Shown piece by piece: positions 27,218-35,315 of a stretch of 64,000 nt of DNA; position 1 is the first letter of the stretch; every line of letters begins with the position of its first letter. The stretch is taken from NCBI RefSeq assembly GCF_003311635.1, contig NZ_QEXL01000006.1:56770-120769 (forward strand), written 5' to 3'. The stretch comes from Novacetimonas cocois (GTDB taxonomy: Bacteria > Pseudomonadota > Alphaproteobacteria > Acetobacterales > Acetobacteraceae). Both the position numbers and the translations under genes were made by a program. Under the pieces are notes generated by a model. It had not been told where the DNA came from. It saw only the letters and a program-made list of their open reading frames with translations, and made no database searches.

Positions 27218-27351
27218 TTGAAGAATCTCCCTTGATTCGGTTGAGGGTCAGGCAGTCCACCCGGATGGGCGCGTCCGATGGGCTATATCTATGACCCTGA
27301 TGCTGCTATCAGACCAGTGAATAATTTATATATTCATGATCGAATTGATCG
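27218..27351. promoter_or_regulatory. Divergent ahpC/oxyR control region
   Basis: Shared promoter region with OxyR-type half-site sequences: ATGGGCTAT at about 27277-27285 and GATGCTGCTAT at about 27299-27309, roughly two helical turns apart, plus a LysR-like dyad GATCGAATTGATC near 27338-27350 next to the oxyR start. Assignment as OxyR sites is by position and resemblance only. Confidence 0.5.
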
Positions 27352-28317
27352 ATGCTTCCCATGCCTTCCGCACAGCAGCTCCGCTATCTCGTCACACTGG
27401 CGGAGCTGCGTCATTTCGGCCGCGCCGCCAGAAGCTGCGCCGTCACGCAGTCCACCCTTTCGGCAGGAATCCTTGCCCTTGAGCGGCAGATGAACGTGCA
27501 GCTCCTTGACCGCAATGTCGGCAAGAAGGTGGTGTTCACGCCGCTGGGGAACGAGGTGGTCGCCCGTGCCCGGCTGGCGCTGGAGGCATTGCAGTCGGTC
27601 CTTGACGTGGCGGCGGCGTCGCATGAACCGATGAGCGGCCTGCTGCGCATCGGGGTCATCCCCACGATCGGCCCGTTTGTCGTGCCCGACCTGATCCGCC
27701 GGCTGCGGCAGGGATTTGCGCGCATGCGGCTGTCGCTGAACGAGGACCTGACCCATCATGTGCTGGAAAAGCTGTCGCTGGGGCGGCTCGACCTCGTGCT
27801 GCTGGCGATGCCGTGCGACTGCGCCGACAGCGAGACATGGCCCCTGTGGCGCGATGCCTTCATGCTGGCGATGCCCGAAAACCATCCCCTGTCGAAACTC
27901 TCGGCGGTGCCGGTTGAACGGATCGTCTCCGAACGTATGATCATGCTGGAGGACGGGCACTGCCTGCGGGATCAGACGCTGGCGCTGTGTCGCCAGGTGC
28001 GCGGATGGTCCCGCGCCGAAGGGGGGGAGGAGTTCACCGTCACGTCCCTGCATACCATGGTGGAAATGGTGTCGGCGGGACTCGGGGTCGCCCTGCTGCC
28101 GCAGATGGCGGTCGAGGCGGGGCTGCTGCGTGATCAGGCGGTCGTGGCGCGTCCCGTGACGGGGGGACAGGCATGGCGCACGATCGGGCTGGCGTGGCGT
28201 CCGCGTTCCCCACGGATGGGGGATTTCCGGACGCTGGCCCCGTTTTTCATTCCCCCGCATCTGTCCGCAAGGGAAGGAAAGGCGTCGCGGGCGCCGTTTT
28301 CCGGAGATAAAAAGTAG
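27352..28317 (+). CDS. oxyR: Hydrogen peroxide-inducible regulator OxyR
   Basis: LysR-type regulator of 321 residues. HTH at about 20-60 (LRHFGRAARSCAVTQSTLSAG) is one residue over the display limit, so in parts: FGRAARSCAVTQSTLSAG. The redox pair is conserved: EDGHCLRDQTLALC contains Cys204 and Cys213, nine apart like Cys199/Cys208 of E. coli. It is divergent from ahpC, which it presumably activates when oxidised. The start may be ATG 27352 or 27361; neither has a clear ribosome site. A further Cys pair (PCDC, about 162) is not part of the classical switch. Confidence 0.93.
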   Translation: MLPMPSAQQLRYLVTLAELRHFGRAARSCAVTQSTLSAGILALERQMNVQLLDRNVGKKVVFTPLGNEVVARARLALEALQSVLDVAAASHEPMSGLLRIGVIPTIGPFVVPDLIRRLRQGFARMRLSLNEDLTHHVLEKLSLGRLDLVLLAMPCDCADSETWPLWRDAFMLAMPENHPLSKLSAVPVERIVSERMIMLEDGHCLRDQTLALCRQVRGWSRAEGGEEFTVTSLHTMVEMVSAGLGVALLPQMAVEAGLLRDQAVVARPVTGGQAWRTIGLAWRPRSPRMGDFRTLAPFFIPPHLSAREGKASRAPFSGDKK

Positions 28318-28336
28318 GAAGGAGGCGTCGTTGCAG

Positions 28337-28365
28337 TTGACTCATCGCGCGGTCAGGGGTATTCG
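28337..28365 (+). promoter_or_regulatory. Candidate sigma-70 promoter of rpmJ
   Basis: TTGACT, 17-base spacer, TATTCG, followed about 40 bases later by the rpmJ start. Confidence 0.45.
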
Positions 28366-28406
28366 GGCGCCTCTTTGCGGTTTCAGCCGCCAGTGAGGGT
28401 CGGATC

Positions 28407-28532
28407 ATGAAAATCAGAAACAGCCTGAAGTCGGCCAAGGTTCGTGACAAGGACTGCCGTGTGGTCCGTCGTCGTGGCAAGGTCTATGTCATCAACAAGA
28501 AGAACCCGCGCATGAAGGCCCGTCAGGGCTGA
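28407..28532 (+). CDS. rpmJ: 50S ribosomal protein L36
   Basis: A 41-residue ribosomal protein: [17 protein letters not shown], then [21 protein letters not shown] in two parts ([21 protein letters not shown]). It is the zinc-free form with one Cys instead of the CxxC...CxxxxH ribbon, as usual in alphaproteobacteria. It starts with ATG after GAGGGTCGG and ends 13 bases before the next gene. Monocistronic location outside the main ribosomal operons is typical of this form. Confidence 0.95.
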   Translation: MKIRNSLKSAKVRDKDCRVVRRRGKVYVINKKNPRMKARQG

Positions 28533-28545
28533 TTGCCGGACGGAT

Positions 28546-29259
28546 TTGACCGTCAGGTTCCATATTGATGCGACACAGGGTCGCGTGAGCCGGCAGGAGA
28601 CTGCCCGCTTGCGCGGCCTTTTGTGCCTTCTGGCGTCCCTGTGCCCTGTAATGGCGGGGCCTGCCGCCATGGCAGCGCCCGCCGCAGGCAGTCCGGCGGC
28701 GCCCCCGCCGGGCCATCATTCCGCCCCCGTGGCCAAACCGGATGCCACGGCGCAGAAGGACAAGGACAGGGCGGAGAAGGAACCGACACTGCCCGAGCTT
28801 CAGGACGAACTGGCGCATGCGAAGTCACGGCAGGCGGCGGGCGACCTGCTGGACCGGATCGAACAGCTGCGCCAGAAAGAGATTTCGCCCACGACCCGCC
28901 TGCTGGTGCGTCGTGCGCAGGATGACCTTGGCGAAGACCGCGTGGGCGATGCGCAGACCGACCTGAATGATGCGCTGGTCCTGCAGCCGGATCTGGAAAT
29001 CCTGTGGCGCACGCGCGCGCAGGCGCGCCTTGCAGGGGCGAATGCCGACGGGGCGGTGGCCGACCTTGGCGTGGCGCTGCACCATGACCCGCGCGACGTG
29101 CTGGCATGGCAGATCCTGAGCGATGCGGAGGGCGTGCGTGGCGACTGGGGCGCTGCGTGGAAGGCGTGGCAGCACGTCCTGTCGCTCTATCCCATGTTCC
29201 CCGGTGCCGCCCACCAGACCGAGGACCTGCGCCTCAAGGCGTTCGGACGCCCCACCTGA
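28546..29259 (+). CDS. Periplasmic TPR-like protein
   Basis: An unrecognised protein with a signal-like N-terminus (LRGLLCLLASLCPVMAG, cleavage near AAMAA-PA), a proline/alanine-rich linker (about 45-70), a charged helical segment and two to three tetratricopeptide-like helical pairs (ALVLQPDLEILWRTRAQARL, DGAVADLGVALHHDPRDV). It is probably exported and binds other proteins. The start is uncertain: TTG 28546, or GTG 28585 (13 residues shorter), since no in-frame ATG fits. It follows rpmJ closely and is convergent with the MotB-like gene across repeat copy E. Confidence 0.65.
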   Translation: MTVRFHIDATQGRVSRQETARLRGLLCLLASLCPVMAGPAAMAAPAAGSPAAPPPGHHSAPVAKPDATAQKDKDRAEKEPTLPELQDELAHAKSRQAAGDLLDRIEQLRQKEISPTTRLLVRRAQDDLGEDRVGDAQTDLNDALVLQPDLEILWRTRAQARLAGANADGAVADLGVALHHDPRDVLAWQILSDAEGVRGDWGAAWKAWQHVLSLYPMFPGAAHQTEDLRLKAFGRPT

Positions 29260-29387
29260 TTTCCCTGCGCGTGACCGACAGTCGTCAATGATCTCCTGAC
29301 GTCGGCTGCGCGGTCAGGCAGCCATCGGGTGACCCATTGCCGGGCTGCCCCAACCGGCGTGTGCATTCGCTTGAAGATTGTCTGAAA

Positions 29388-29522
29388 ACAACCGGCTGAT
29401 AAAAATAACAGAAGTTTTTGGTGAAGCTTTTTGCAAAAGCTTCGAAAGGTGTCGCCTTTTTGAAAAAAGGCGACACCCGGAAACTTTTATGATTTCAGGG
29501 TATTCTTTGAGCCTGCCTTCTC
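29388..29522. repeat. MITE-like palindromic repeat, copy E, core inverted
   Basis: Flanks are as in other copies (ctgaaaacaaccggctgat on the left, tttatgatttcaggg on the right), but the core 29412-29487 is the reverse complement of the standard core: GAAGC.../...GCTTC comes first and GTGTCGCC.../...GGCGACAC second. The break points lie in the GTTTTTGG/CC(A)AAAC arms. Confidence 0.85.
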
Positions 29523-30488
29523 TTACCGGTCGGTCAGGCGGAATTCGATGCGACGGTTACGGGCATAGGCTTCCGCCGTCGTGCCGTTATCCAGCGGCTG
29601 GAAATCGGCAAAGCCGGTTGCCGCCAGATGGCGTGGGTCGATCCCGTCGGAAATCAGCATCTTGACCACCGTGATCGCACGCGCGGAAGATAGTTCCCAG
29701 TTGCTGGGGAAGGCTGTGTGGATCGGCAGGCGGTCGGCATGGCCATCCACGCGCAGGATCCACGGGATCGAGGGCGGGATCTGCTGCGCCACCTGTTTGA
29801 GGGTACGGCCCAGCACCTTGATTTCCTTTACGCCTTCGGGCGACAGGTCGGCGCTGCCAACGGGGAAAAGGACCTCGCTCTGGAAGACGAAGCGGTCGCC
29901 CACCACCTGGATGCCCTTGGTATCCTTCAGCACGTCGCGCAGGCGGCCAAAGAATTCCGAGCGGTAACGCTGCAGTTGTTCCACCTTGCGTGCCAGCGCG
30001 ACATTAAGCTGCATGCCAAGGTTGTCGATCTTGCGATCGCGGTCCTGGACCTCGTTTTCGCTGATCTCCAGCGCGGTACTGACGGCTGCCAGCTGCGCGC
30101 TGAGCTGCGCGACCTGCGTGTTCAGGTCATCGGCCTGGTGGCGCGCGCTGTCGCGTTCGGCAGCCTGCTGGCTGACCTGTGCCGTCAGCGACGCGGCGGT
30201 GGCCTGATCGGCGGCGTGTTCTTTCTGGAGCGTTGCGACCGACTGCTGCAGGGAACGGTTATGTCCCTCTTCCAGCGACAGCATCTGGCCCAGATGCGCG
30301 ACTTCGCGCTGGAGCTGGTCAAGGACCTGCTGGCGCTTGTTCAGCGCCACGGACAGGAATGCCTGTCCCAGCACGAAAACAAGCAGCACGAAGATGATGA
30401 CCATCAGGAGGGTGGACAGCGCGTCCACATATCCCGGCCATGCATTCAGTTCGGAGGAGCGGGACTGGCGGCGGGAACGGCGGGCCAT
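29523..30488 (-). CDS. MotB-like OmpA-domain protein (stator partner)
   Basis: A 321-residue inner-membrane protein with one TM helix (about 20-45) containing Asp22 in GYVDALSTLLMVIIF, the place of the proton-carrying Asp of MotB. A long coiled coil follows (about 50-165), then an OmpA-like peptidoglycan-binding domain (FPVGSADLSPEGVKEI, VDGHADRLPI, NWELSSARA, RNRRIEFRL). With the upstream MotA-like protein it should form a proton-driven, wall-anchored motor. There are no flagellar genes nearby, so the job is unknown; an envelope function is inferred. Confidence 0.85.
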   Translation of the reverse strand: MARRSRRQSRSSELNAWPGYVDALSTLLMVIIFVLLVFVLGQAFLSVALNKRQQVLDQLQREVAHLGQMLSLEEGHNRSLQQSVATLQKEHAADQATAASLTAQVSQQAAERDSARHQADDLNTQVAQLSAQLAAVSTALEISENEVQDRDRKIDNLGMQLNVALARKVEQLQRYRSEFFGRLRDVLKDTKGIQVVGDRFVFQSEVLFPVGSADLSPEGVKEIKVLGRTLKQVAQQIPPSIPWILRVDGHADRLPIHTAFPSNWELSSARAITVVKMLISDGIDPRHLAATGFADFQPLDNGTTAEAYARNRRIEFRLTDR

Positions 30489-30507
30489 GGCGGGAACTTT
30501 CTATGAA

Positions 30508-31554
30508 TCAGGAGGCAGGGCGTCCCGCGCCCGGGGCGGCCGCGGCGATGGTGCGGGCCAGAAGACGCAGGTCGCCACGGATCTCGCTGGAAATCTGCGT
30601 ACGTCCCGCTTCGGATTCCTGCACCAGACGGGCCAGCAGGGCCTCGATATTCTGCAGATGTTCCCCACCGCGCGGATCCACCAGATGGGCAAGACGGTCA
30701 TTCAGGGTGGACAGCATGTGCTGTTCCTGCGCGCGATGTTCCTCGTTGCGGGCCAGAAGCGTCTGGAGCTTTTCAAGGTTTTCCGCCGTATGTTCCAGCA
30801 GCGCCTCCACATAGGCCGGCAGGGTCCCTTCCTCGCCCGAAGCGGCGACGCCACCGCCCGACAGGCGCGTGATGCTGGCCAGCCATTCCTCGAGTTCGTT
30901 GAAAAAGCGGTTCTGCGCCTGTCCGGCGGTCAGGTCCAGGAACCCCAGGACCAGCGCGCCCGCCAGACCGAACATGGAGCCCGAAAATGCCGTGCCCATC
31001 CCGTGCAGCGGCCCGGCCAGCCCGGTCTTGAGCTGATCGAACATCGCCGTCATGTCGCCCGATCCGACGGTCATGCCGCCGATGACATCCGCGATGGACC
31101 CCACCGTCAGCAGCAGCCCGTAGAACGTGCCCAGCAGACCCAGGAAAATCAGCAGCCCCGTCAGGTAACGCGAAAGTTCGCGCCCTTCGTCAAGCCGCGA
31201 GGAAATGCTGTCGAGCAGCGACTGCGCCACGGGGGCCGACAGCGTCAGGCGGGTGCCGCGTTCGCGCGTCGCCAGCATGGAGGCCATGGGCGCCAGCAGG
31301 CGCGGCGGCTGCGGCGTGGTCAGCCCTTCGCGCGGGTGGCGGATGGTGTCCACCCACCGTACCTCGGGGATCAGGCGCAGGACCATGGAGACGTTCCATG
31401 CGATCCCCAGCATCAGGATCCCGAGGATCAGCCCGTCGAGATAGGGGTTGTTGAAAAACGCCTGATACAGCGTAGTCCCCAGCATGGAGGCAACAATGCC
31501 TACGGCCAGAAGAAACAGGACAATCCGGAGGATATAGGTCGTAGGTCGCGTCAC
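30508..31554 (-). CDS. MotA/TolQ/ExbB-family proton channel protein
   Basis: A 348-residue protein with TM segments at about 8-30, 38-60, 130-157 and 200-222. The third and fourth carry the conserved channel region (YLTGLLIFLGLLGTFYGLL, and GMGTAFSGSMFGLAGAL). The C-terminal 110 residues form a cytoplasmic coiled coil (LLEHTAENLEKLQTLLARN, ISSEIRGDLRLLART). It is immediately upstream of the MotB-like gene (19-base gap) and 12 bases after the OmpA-like gene, so the three form one operon. Distinct from TolQ by its long tail. Confidence 0.85.
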   Translation of the reverse strand: MTRPTTYILRIVLFLLAVGIVASMLGTTLYQAFFNNPYLDGLILGILMLGIAWNVSMVLRLIPEVRWVDTIRHPREGLTTPQPPRLLAPMASMLATRERGTRLTLSAPVAQSLLDSISSRLDEGRELSRYLTGLLIFLGLLGTFYGLLLTVGSIADVIGGMTVGSGDMTAMFDQLKTGLAGPLHGMGTAFSGSMFGLAGALVLGFLDLTAGQAQNRFFNELEEWLASITRLSGGGVAASGEEGTLPAYVEALLEHTAENLEKLQTLLARNEEHRAQEQHMLSTLNDRLAHLVDPRGGEHLQNIEALLARLVQESEAGRTQISSEIRGDLRLLARTIAAAAPGAGRPAS

Positions 31555-31566
31555 GCAGCTGCTCGC

Positions 31567-32394
31567 TCAGGAAGGAGAAGGATTCGACGCCACCACACCA
31601 GAGCGGGTCACGTCAATACAGTCCGGAGTTATTCCGATCTGATTTTCAGGCGGCAGCCCGATGGCGCGGACATAGATGCGGGTCGATGCGACCCCGGCGT
31701 GAATCAGGACGGACCGCGCGGCAAGCCCGCGCGACAGCGCGATGCGACGCGGGGTGGAGGCATCGTCGCCATTACCCTCGCCATAGGCCGCGATGCTGAT
31801 GCGCTGGTCCGGCAGGTGCTGCATGACGCCCGCCAGCGTCTGCAGGGCCGCGATCATGCGCGGGTTCATGTCCGCGCTCTGGTTTCCGAAAAACAGCCGC
31901 GTGCCGCCCGGAATGCGCATTGCGTGGCCCTTGGCCGCCGGATCGGGCTTGACCTCCGGCGGCGGCGGGGCTGGATGCAGCGGGACATGCACTTCGGGCG
32001 GACGCAGGACGGGATTGGCCGGCGGGGTCGTCGCAACCTGCGGTACCGCCGCGATGGCAGCCGGGCTGGTCCCGTCCGTGGCGGATGGGGCAGAGGCCGG
32101 GGCATGGGGCCCCATTTCATTGCTGGCGGCGGCGTGGGGGGATGGTTTCGCCTCCGCATGGGCGGGCGGTGGCGCGCCAAGCGTATTGAGCACGTCGGGA
32201 TGGGTGACCACCTGCGCATGGAGGACATCGTGTCCCCACGGCGCGAGGCCGAGGAACAGGCCCAGCGCAAGGCCCGGCACCAGTTTCGCGCCCGCGCAGG
32301 ATGCCGTCACGGGGCGGGCGGCGGACAGGCGGGGGACAGGCGATATCCGGGAAAACATCAGGGAAGGGCGCGTGAAGGTCGGTTCATGTGACAT
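31567..32394 (-). CDS. Pro/Ala-rich periplasmic protein with OmpA-like C-terminal domain
   Basis: A 275-residue protein with a hydrophobic N-terminal helix (KLVPGLALGLFLGLAPWG), a long proline/alanine-rich stalk, and a C-terminal OmpA-like fold (TRLFFGNQSADMNPRMIAAL, ISIAAYGEGNGDDASTPRR, ALSRGLAARSVLIHAGV). The classical peptidoglycan-binding residues are only partly present. It is the first gene of the channel operon and may be an additional wall or outer-membrane contact of the MotAB-like motor. The start is uncertain (32394 preferred; 32448 and 32358 possible). Confidence 0.65.
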   Translation of the reverse strand: MSHEPTFTRPSLMFSRISPVPRLSAARPVTASCAGAKLVPGLALGLFLGLAPWGHDVLHAQVVTHPDVLNTLGAPPPAHAEAKPSPHAAASNEMGPHAPASAPSATDGTSPAAIAAVPQVATTPPANPVLRPPEVHVPLHPAPPPPEVKPDPAAKGHAMRIPGGTRLFFGNQSADMNPRMIAALQTLAGVMQHLPDQRISIAAYGEGNGDDASTPRRIALSRGLAARSVLIHAGVASTRIYVRAIGLPPENQIGITPDCIDVTRSGVVASNPSPS

Positions 32395-32539
32395 GATGAC
32401 CGACACGCTAGACGACGGGCGGGGCGCACTCAACATGATCGTGCGCATGGGGCGCGAAATCGCGGCCCCGTCAGCGGCGTTCCGCGATGGCCGTCCCCGC
32501 TCAGGCCCGGGGAAATGCCCGGACCAATGGAAGAATGCC

Positions 32540-33370
32540 TCAGGAACGCGGCATCAGGCTGTTGGCGACCAGTTCACGCAGGACGCCATGCAGGTGCGGG
32601 TTGCCAGCCACCGCGTCCACCGAATCCGGGAAGTCGTTGAGGTCGACGCCCTGCGGATCGGTGGCATAGCCCCCGGCCTCGCGCACCAGCAGCACGCCGG
32701 CAGCACAGTCCCACGGGCGGATGCCCAGTTCCCAGTATCCTTCGTAACGGCCGGCCGCCACCCATGCGAGGTCGAGTGCCGCAGCCCCGAAGCGCCGGAT
32801 TCCCGCGACCTGCGGCATCAGCGCGCCCAGCGTGCGGGCAAAGGACAGGCGGTTCTTGGCCGAGACCTTGGCGAAGGGGATGCCCGTCGCGAACAGCGAT
32901 TCGTCCATGTTGCGCCGGGCCGAGACGCGCAGGCGGCGTTCGTTGAGGAACGCGCCAATGCCCTTTTCGGCCCAGAACATCTCGTTCGCGGCGGGGTTAT
33001 AGACGAGGGCGGCGACCATTTCGATCGCGCCATCGGGCAGGCGGCGCTGCAGGCCGATGGAAATGGCCCAGTGCGGGATGCCGTGGAGGAAGTTGGTCGT
33101 CCCGTCCAGCGGATCGACAATCCAGCGCCATGTCCAGCCGTCGCCACCCGACGCGCCGCTTTCCTCCATCAGGAAGGCATAGCCGGGACGCGCGCGGCCA
33201 AGCTCCTCGCGCAGGGTCGTCTCGGCGCGCAGGTCCGCCTGCGACACGAAATCGCCCGGTCCCTTGATGCTGACCTGAAGCTGTTCGACCTCATTGAAAT
33301 CACGCAGCAGACGGCGCGCCGCTTTCTGCGCGGCGTTCTGCATCACCGTCATATGAGGGGAAAGTCGCAT
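32540..33370 (-). CDS. suhB: Inositol monophosphatase family protein
   Basis: Mg-dependent phosphatase of 276 residues, IMPase/SuhB type. The metal motifs are clear: MEESG (about 70), IVDPLDGTTNFLHG (about 85-98) and WDCAAGVLLVREAGG (about 220). It may hydrolyse inositol-1-P or related sugar phosphates and, like SuhB, may have a role in rRNA transcription. The start at ATG 33370 is preferred to GTG 33376. It is co-directional with efp upstream and the channel operon downstream. Confidence 0.9.
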   Translation of the reverse strand: MRLSPHMTVMQNAAQKAARRLLRDFNEVEQLQVSIKGPGDFVSQADLRAETTLREELGRARPGYAFLMEESGASGGDGWTWRWIVDPLDGTTNFLHGIPHWAISIGLQRRLPDGAIEMVAALVYNPAANEMFWAEKGIGAFLNERRLRVSARRNMDESLFATGIPFAKVSAKNRLSFARTLGALMPQVAGIRRFGAAALDLAWVAAGRYEGYWELGIRPWDCAAGVLLVREAGGYATDPQGVDLNDFPDSVDAVAGNPHLHGVLRELVANSLMPRS

Positions 33371-33479
33371 TGCCACGGTGATCGGTCCTGTCTGGTTCGG
33401 CGGTGAAACGGGAATGGAAGCGGGATGGAAAAACGCAATGACCGCGGACGCCCGGACGGGCGCCGCGCGGGTCGGTCAT

Positions 33480-34046
33480 TCAGGACTTGGCGCGCTCGAC
33501 ATAGCTGCCGTCCTCGGTACGGACCACGATGCTTTCGCCCGCTTCGATGAAGGGGGGAACCATGGTCTTGACGCCATTGGACAGGCGGGCGGGCTTGTAC
33601 GACGAACTGGCGGTCTGTCCCTTGACGACGGGATCGGCCTCCACGACCTCGAGCGTCACCTGGCTGGGCAGCACGACACCGACCGGGTCACCTTCGACAA
33701 GGTTGAGGACCAGCGTCATGTTGTCCTGCAGGAACGGGGCCTGATCGCCCAGCAGGTCCAGCGGAAGCAGCAGCTGTTCAAACGTTTCCGGGTCCATCAG
33801 GACGATGTTGTCACCATCCATGTAGGAATAGGTATATTCCTTTTCCTCGGTCATCAGGCGTTCGACGGTATCCGCCGTGCGCCAGCGTTCGTTCGTCTTG
33901 TTGCCGGTCTTGAGGTCGCGCATCTCCACCTGGATGAAGGCGCCGCCCTTGCCCGGAGTGATGATCTGCTGCTTCAGGACCGTCCAGCGACGGCCGTCAT
34001 GCTCGATGACCTGTCCGGCACGGATCAGGTTCGCCTGCTGTTTCAT
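33480..34046 (-). CDS. efp: Translation elongation factor P
   Basis: EF-P rescues ribosomes stalled at polyproline. The 188 residues have the three-barrel layout; the modified loop reads TPGKGGAF with Lys33 at its tip, the residue that receives beta-lysine. The start at 34046 (MKQQANLIRAG) fits the family, and the upstream ORF extension overlaps epmB. The genes for the lysine 2,3-aminomutase (epmB, 46 bases upstream) and the ligase (epmA) adjoin, so the full modification module is present. Confidence 0.95.
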   Translation of the reverse strand: MKQQANLIRAGQVIEHDGRRWTVLKQQIITPGKGGAFIQVEMRDLKTGNKTNERWRTADTVERLMTEEKEYTYSYMDGDNIVLMDPETFEQLLLPLDLLGDQAPFLQDNMTLVLNLVEGDPVGVVLPSQVTLEVVEADPVVKGQTASSSYKPARLSNGVKTMVPPFIEAGESIVVRTEDGSYVERAKS

Positions 34047-34092
34047 AGGGGTCTCTGTCTGAACTTGTGGGAATGTCTTGAAGGATGGGCTT

Positions 34093-35181
34093 CTACCTCC
34101 CCCGGCGCGGAAGGGCAAGTTTTGCGCTCCCGCCTTCTTCCACCCGATGGGTCCTGCCCTGCGGATCGCGCACCCTGACCACGGTGTTTTCCATCGTCTC
34201 CAGATAGGCGGGGCCGATCGGCACCTTGCCATGGCCGCCGGGGATATCGAGGACATAGGTCGGCCATGCCAGCCCCGTCACCCGCCCGCGCAGCGCCGCC
34301 AGCAGGCGCTGCCCCTGCGCGATGGGCACGCGAAAGCGTGACGTGCCGGGGGCGGGGTCCAGCTGATGCAGGTAATAGGGCCTGACCCGCGCCGAAACCA
34401 GCGCGCGCAGCAGGGCCTCCAGCGTTTCGGGCGTGTCATTGACCCCGCGCAGCAGCACCGACTGCCCGATGACGGGAATGGCGCGCGCCTGTATCCGGCG
34501 GATGGCGTCGCGTGCCTGCGGGGTCAGTTCACGGGCGTGATTGACGTGCGCCACCACCCACATGCTGCATGTGGTGTCCAGTGCCGCGACCATCTCTTCG
34601 GTGATGCGCGCGGGATCGGCCACGGGCACGCGGGTGTGGATGCGGATGGTGTGGACGTGGGGCATCGCCTCCAGCGCGCGGATGATGCGCGACATCCGCC
34701 GTGGCGACAGCATCATCGGATCGCCGCCCGTCAGGATCACCTCGCCAATGGCCGGGTGGTCCCGCAGCCAGTCCAGCGCGCGTTCCAGGGCGGCCTCGTC
34801 CAGCACGCCGCCATCGGGACCGACATGTTCGCGCCGGAAACAGAACCGGCAGTAAAGCGGGCAGACCAGCAGCGGCTTGAGCAGCGCGCGGTCGGCATAG
34901 CGGTGGACAATTCCCGGCACAGGCGACAGCGCGTCATCGCCGATCGGGTCCGAACGCTCCTCCGCCGTGACCTTGAGTTCCGCCGGATCGGGGATGACCT
35001 GCCGCCCGATCGGGTCGTCGGGATGTTCGATCAGGTCGGCAAAGGCCGGTGGGATCGCGGTGGCATAATGTCGCGCCACCTCCTCCAGCGCGGATCGCGC
35101 GTCCTCTGGCACCAGGCCTGCGTCAACCAGGTCGCCGACAGTGCGCAGCGTGCGGGCGGCGGGACGTGGGGTATCTGGCAT
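34093..35181 (-). CDS. epmB: EF-P beta-lysylation protein EpmB (lysine 2,3-aminomutase-like)
   Basis: Radical-SAM/PLP enzyme converting lysine to (R)-beta-lysine for EF-P. The 362 residues include the 4Fe-4S motif CPLYCRFCFRREHVG (C-x3-C-x2-C, about 105-119), GEVILTGGDPMML and the PLP lysine region PGGHGKVP near the C-terminus. GGAGG seven bases upstream of ATG 35181 fixes the start. Transcribed with efp, divergent from epmA across 134 bases. Confidence 0.93.
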   Translation of the reverse strand: MPDTPRPAARTLRTVGDLVDAGLVPEDARSALEEVARHYATAIPPAFADLIEHPDDPIGRQVIPDPAELKVTAEERSDPIGDDALSPVPGIVHRYADRALLKPLLVCPLYCRFCFRREHVGPDGGVLDEAALERALDWLRDHPAIGEVILTGGDPMMLSPRRMSRIIRALEAMPHVHTIRIHTRVPVADPARITEEMVAALDTTCSMWVVAHVNHARELTPQARDAIRRIQARAIPVIGQSVLLRGVNDTPETLEALLRALVSARVRPYYLHQLDPAPGTSRFRVPIAQGQRLLAALRGRVTGLAWPTYVLDIPGGHGKVPIGPAYLETMENTVVRVRDPQGRTHRVEEGGSAKLALPRRGR

Positions 35182-35315
35182 GACGGGACCTCCGTGACGC
35201 GGGGATGAAGCAGGACGGCAAAAAGGGAAGTCGGCGGGTCGCAGGGGTTGACCTGCGATCCTCCTGCCGCGCTGTACTGCGCGCCGGTTTTCCCTGCAAC
35301 CGGAGTTGCGCGTCC

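Noticed and set aside
30337..32391. A 684-codon plus-strand ORF across the channel operon
   Set aside because: It is a shadow of three well-supported minus-strand genes; composition is atypical (very Arg/Gln/His-rich).
29523..32448. A Zorya-type anti-phage system (ZorA/ZorB are MotA/MotB-like)
   Set aside because: There are no ZorC, ZorD or ZorE-like genes; the neighbours are an OmpA-like protein, suhB and efp, a housekeeping context.
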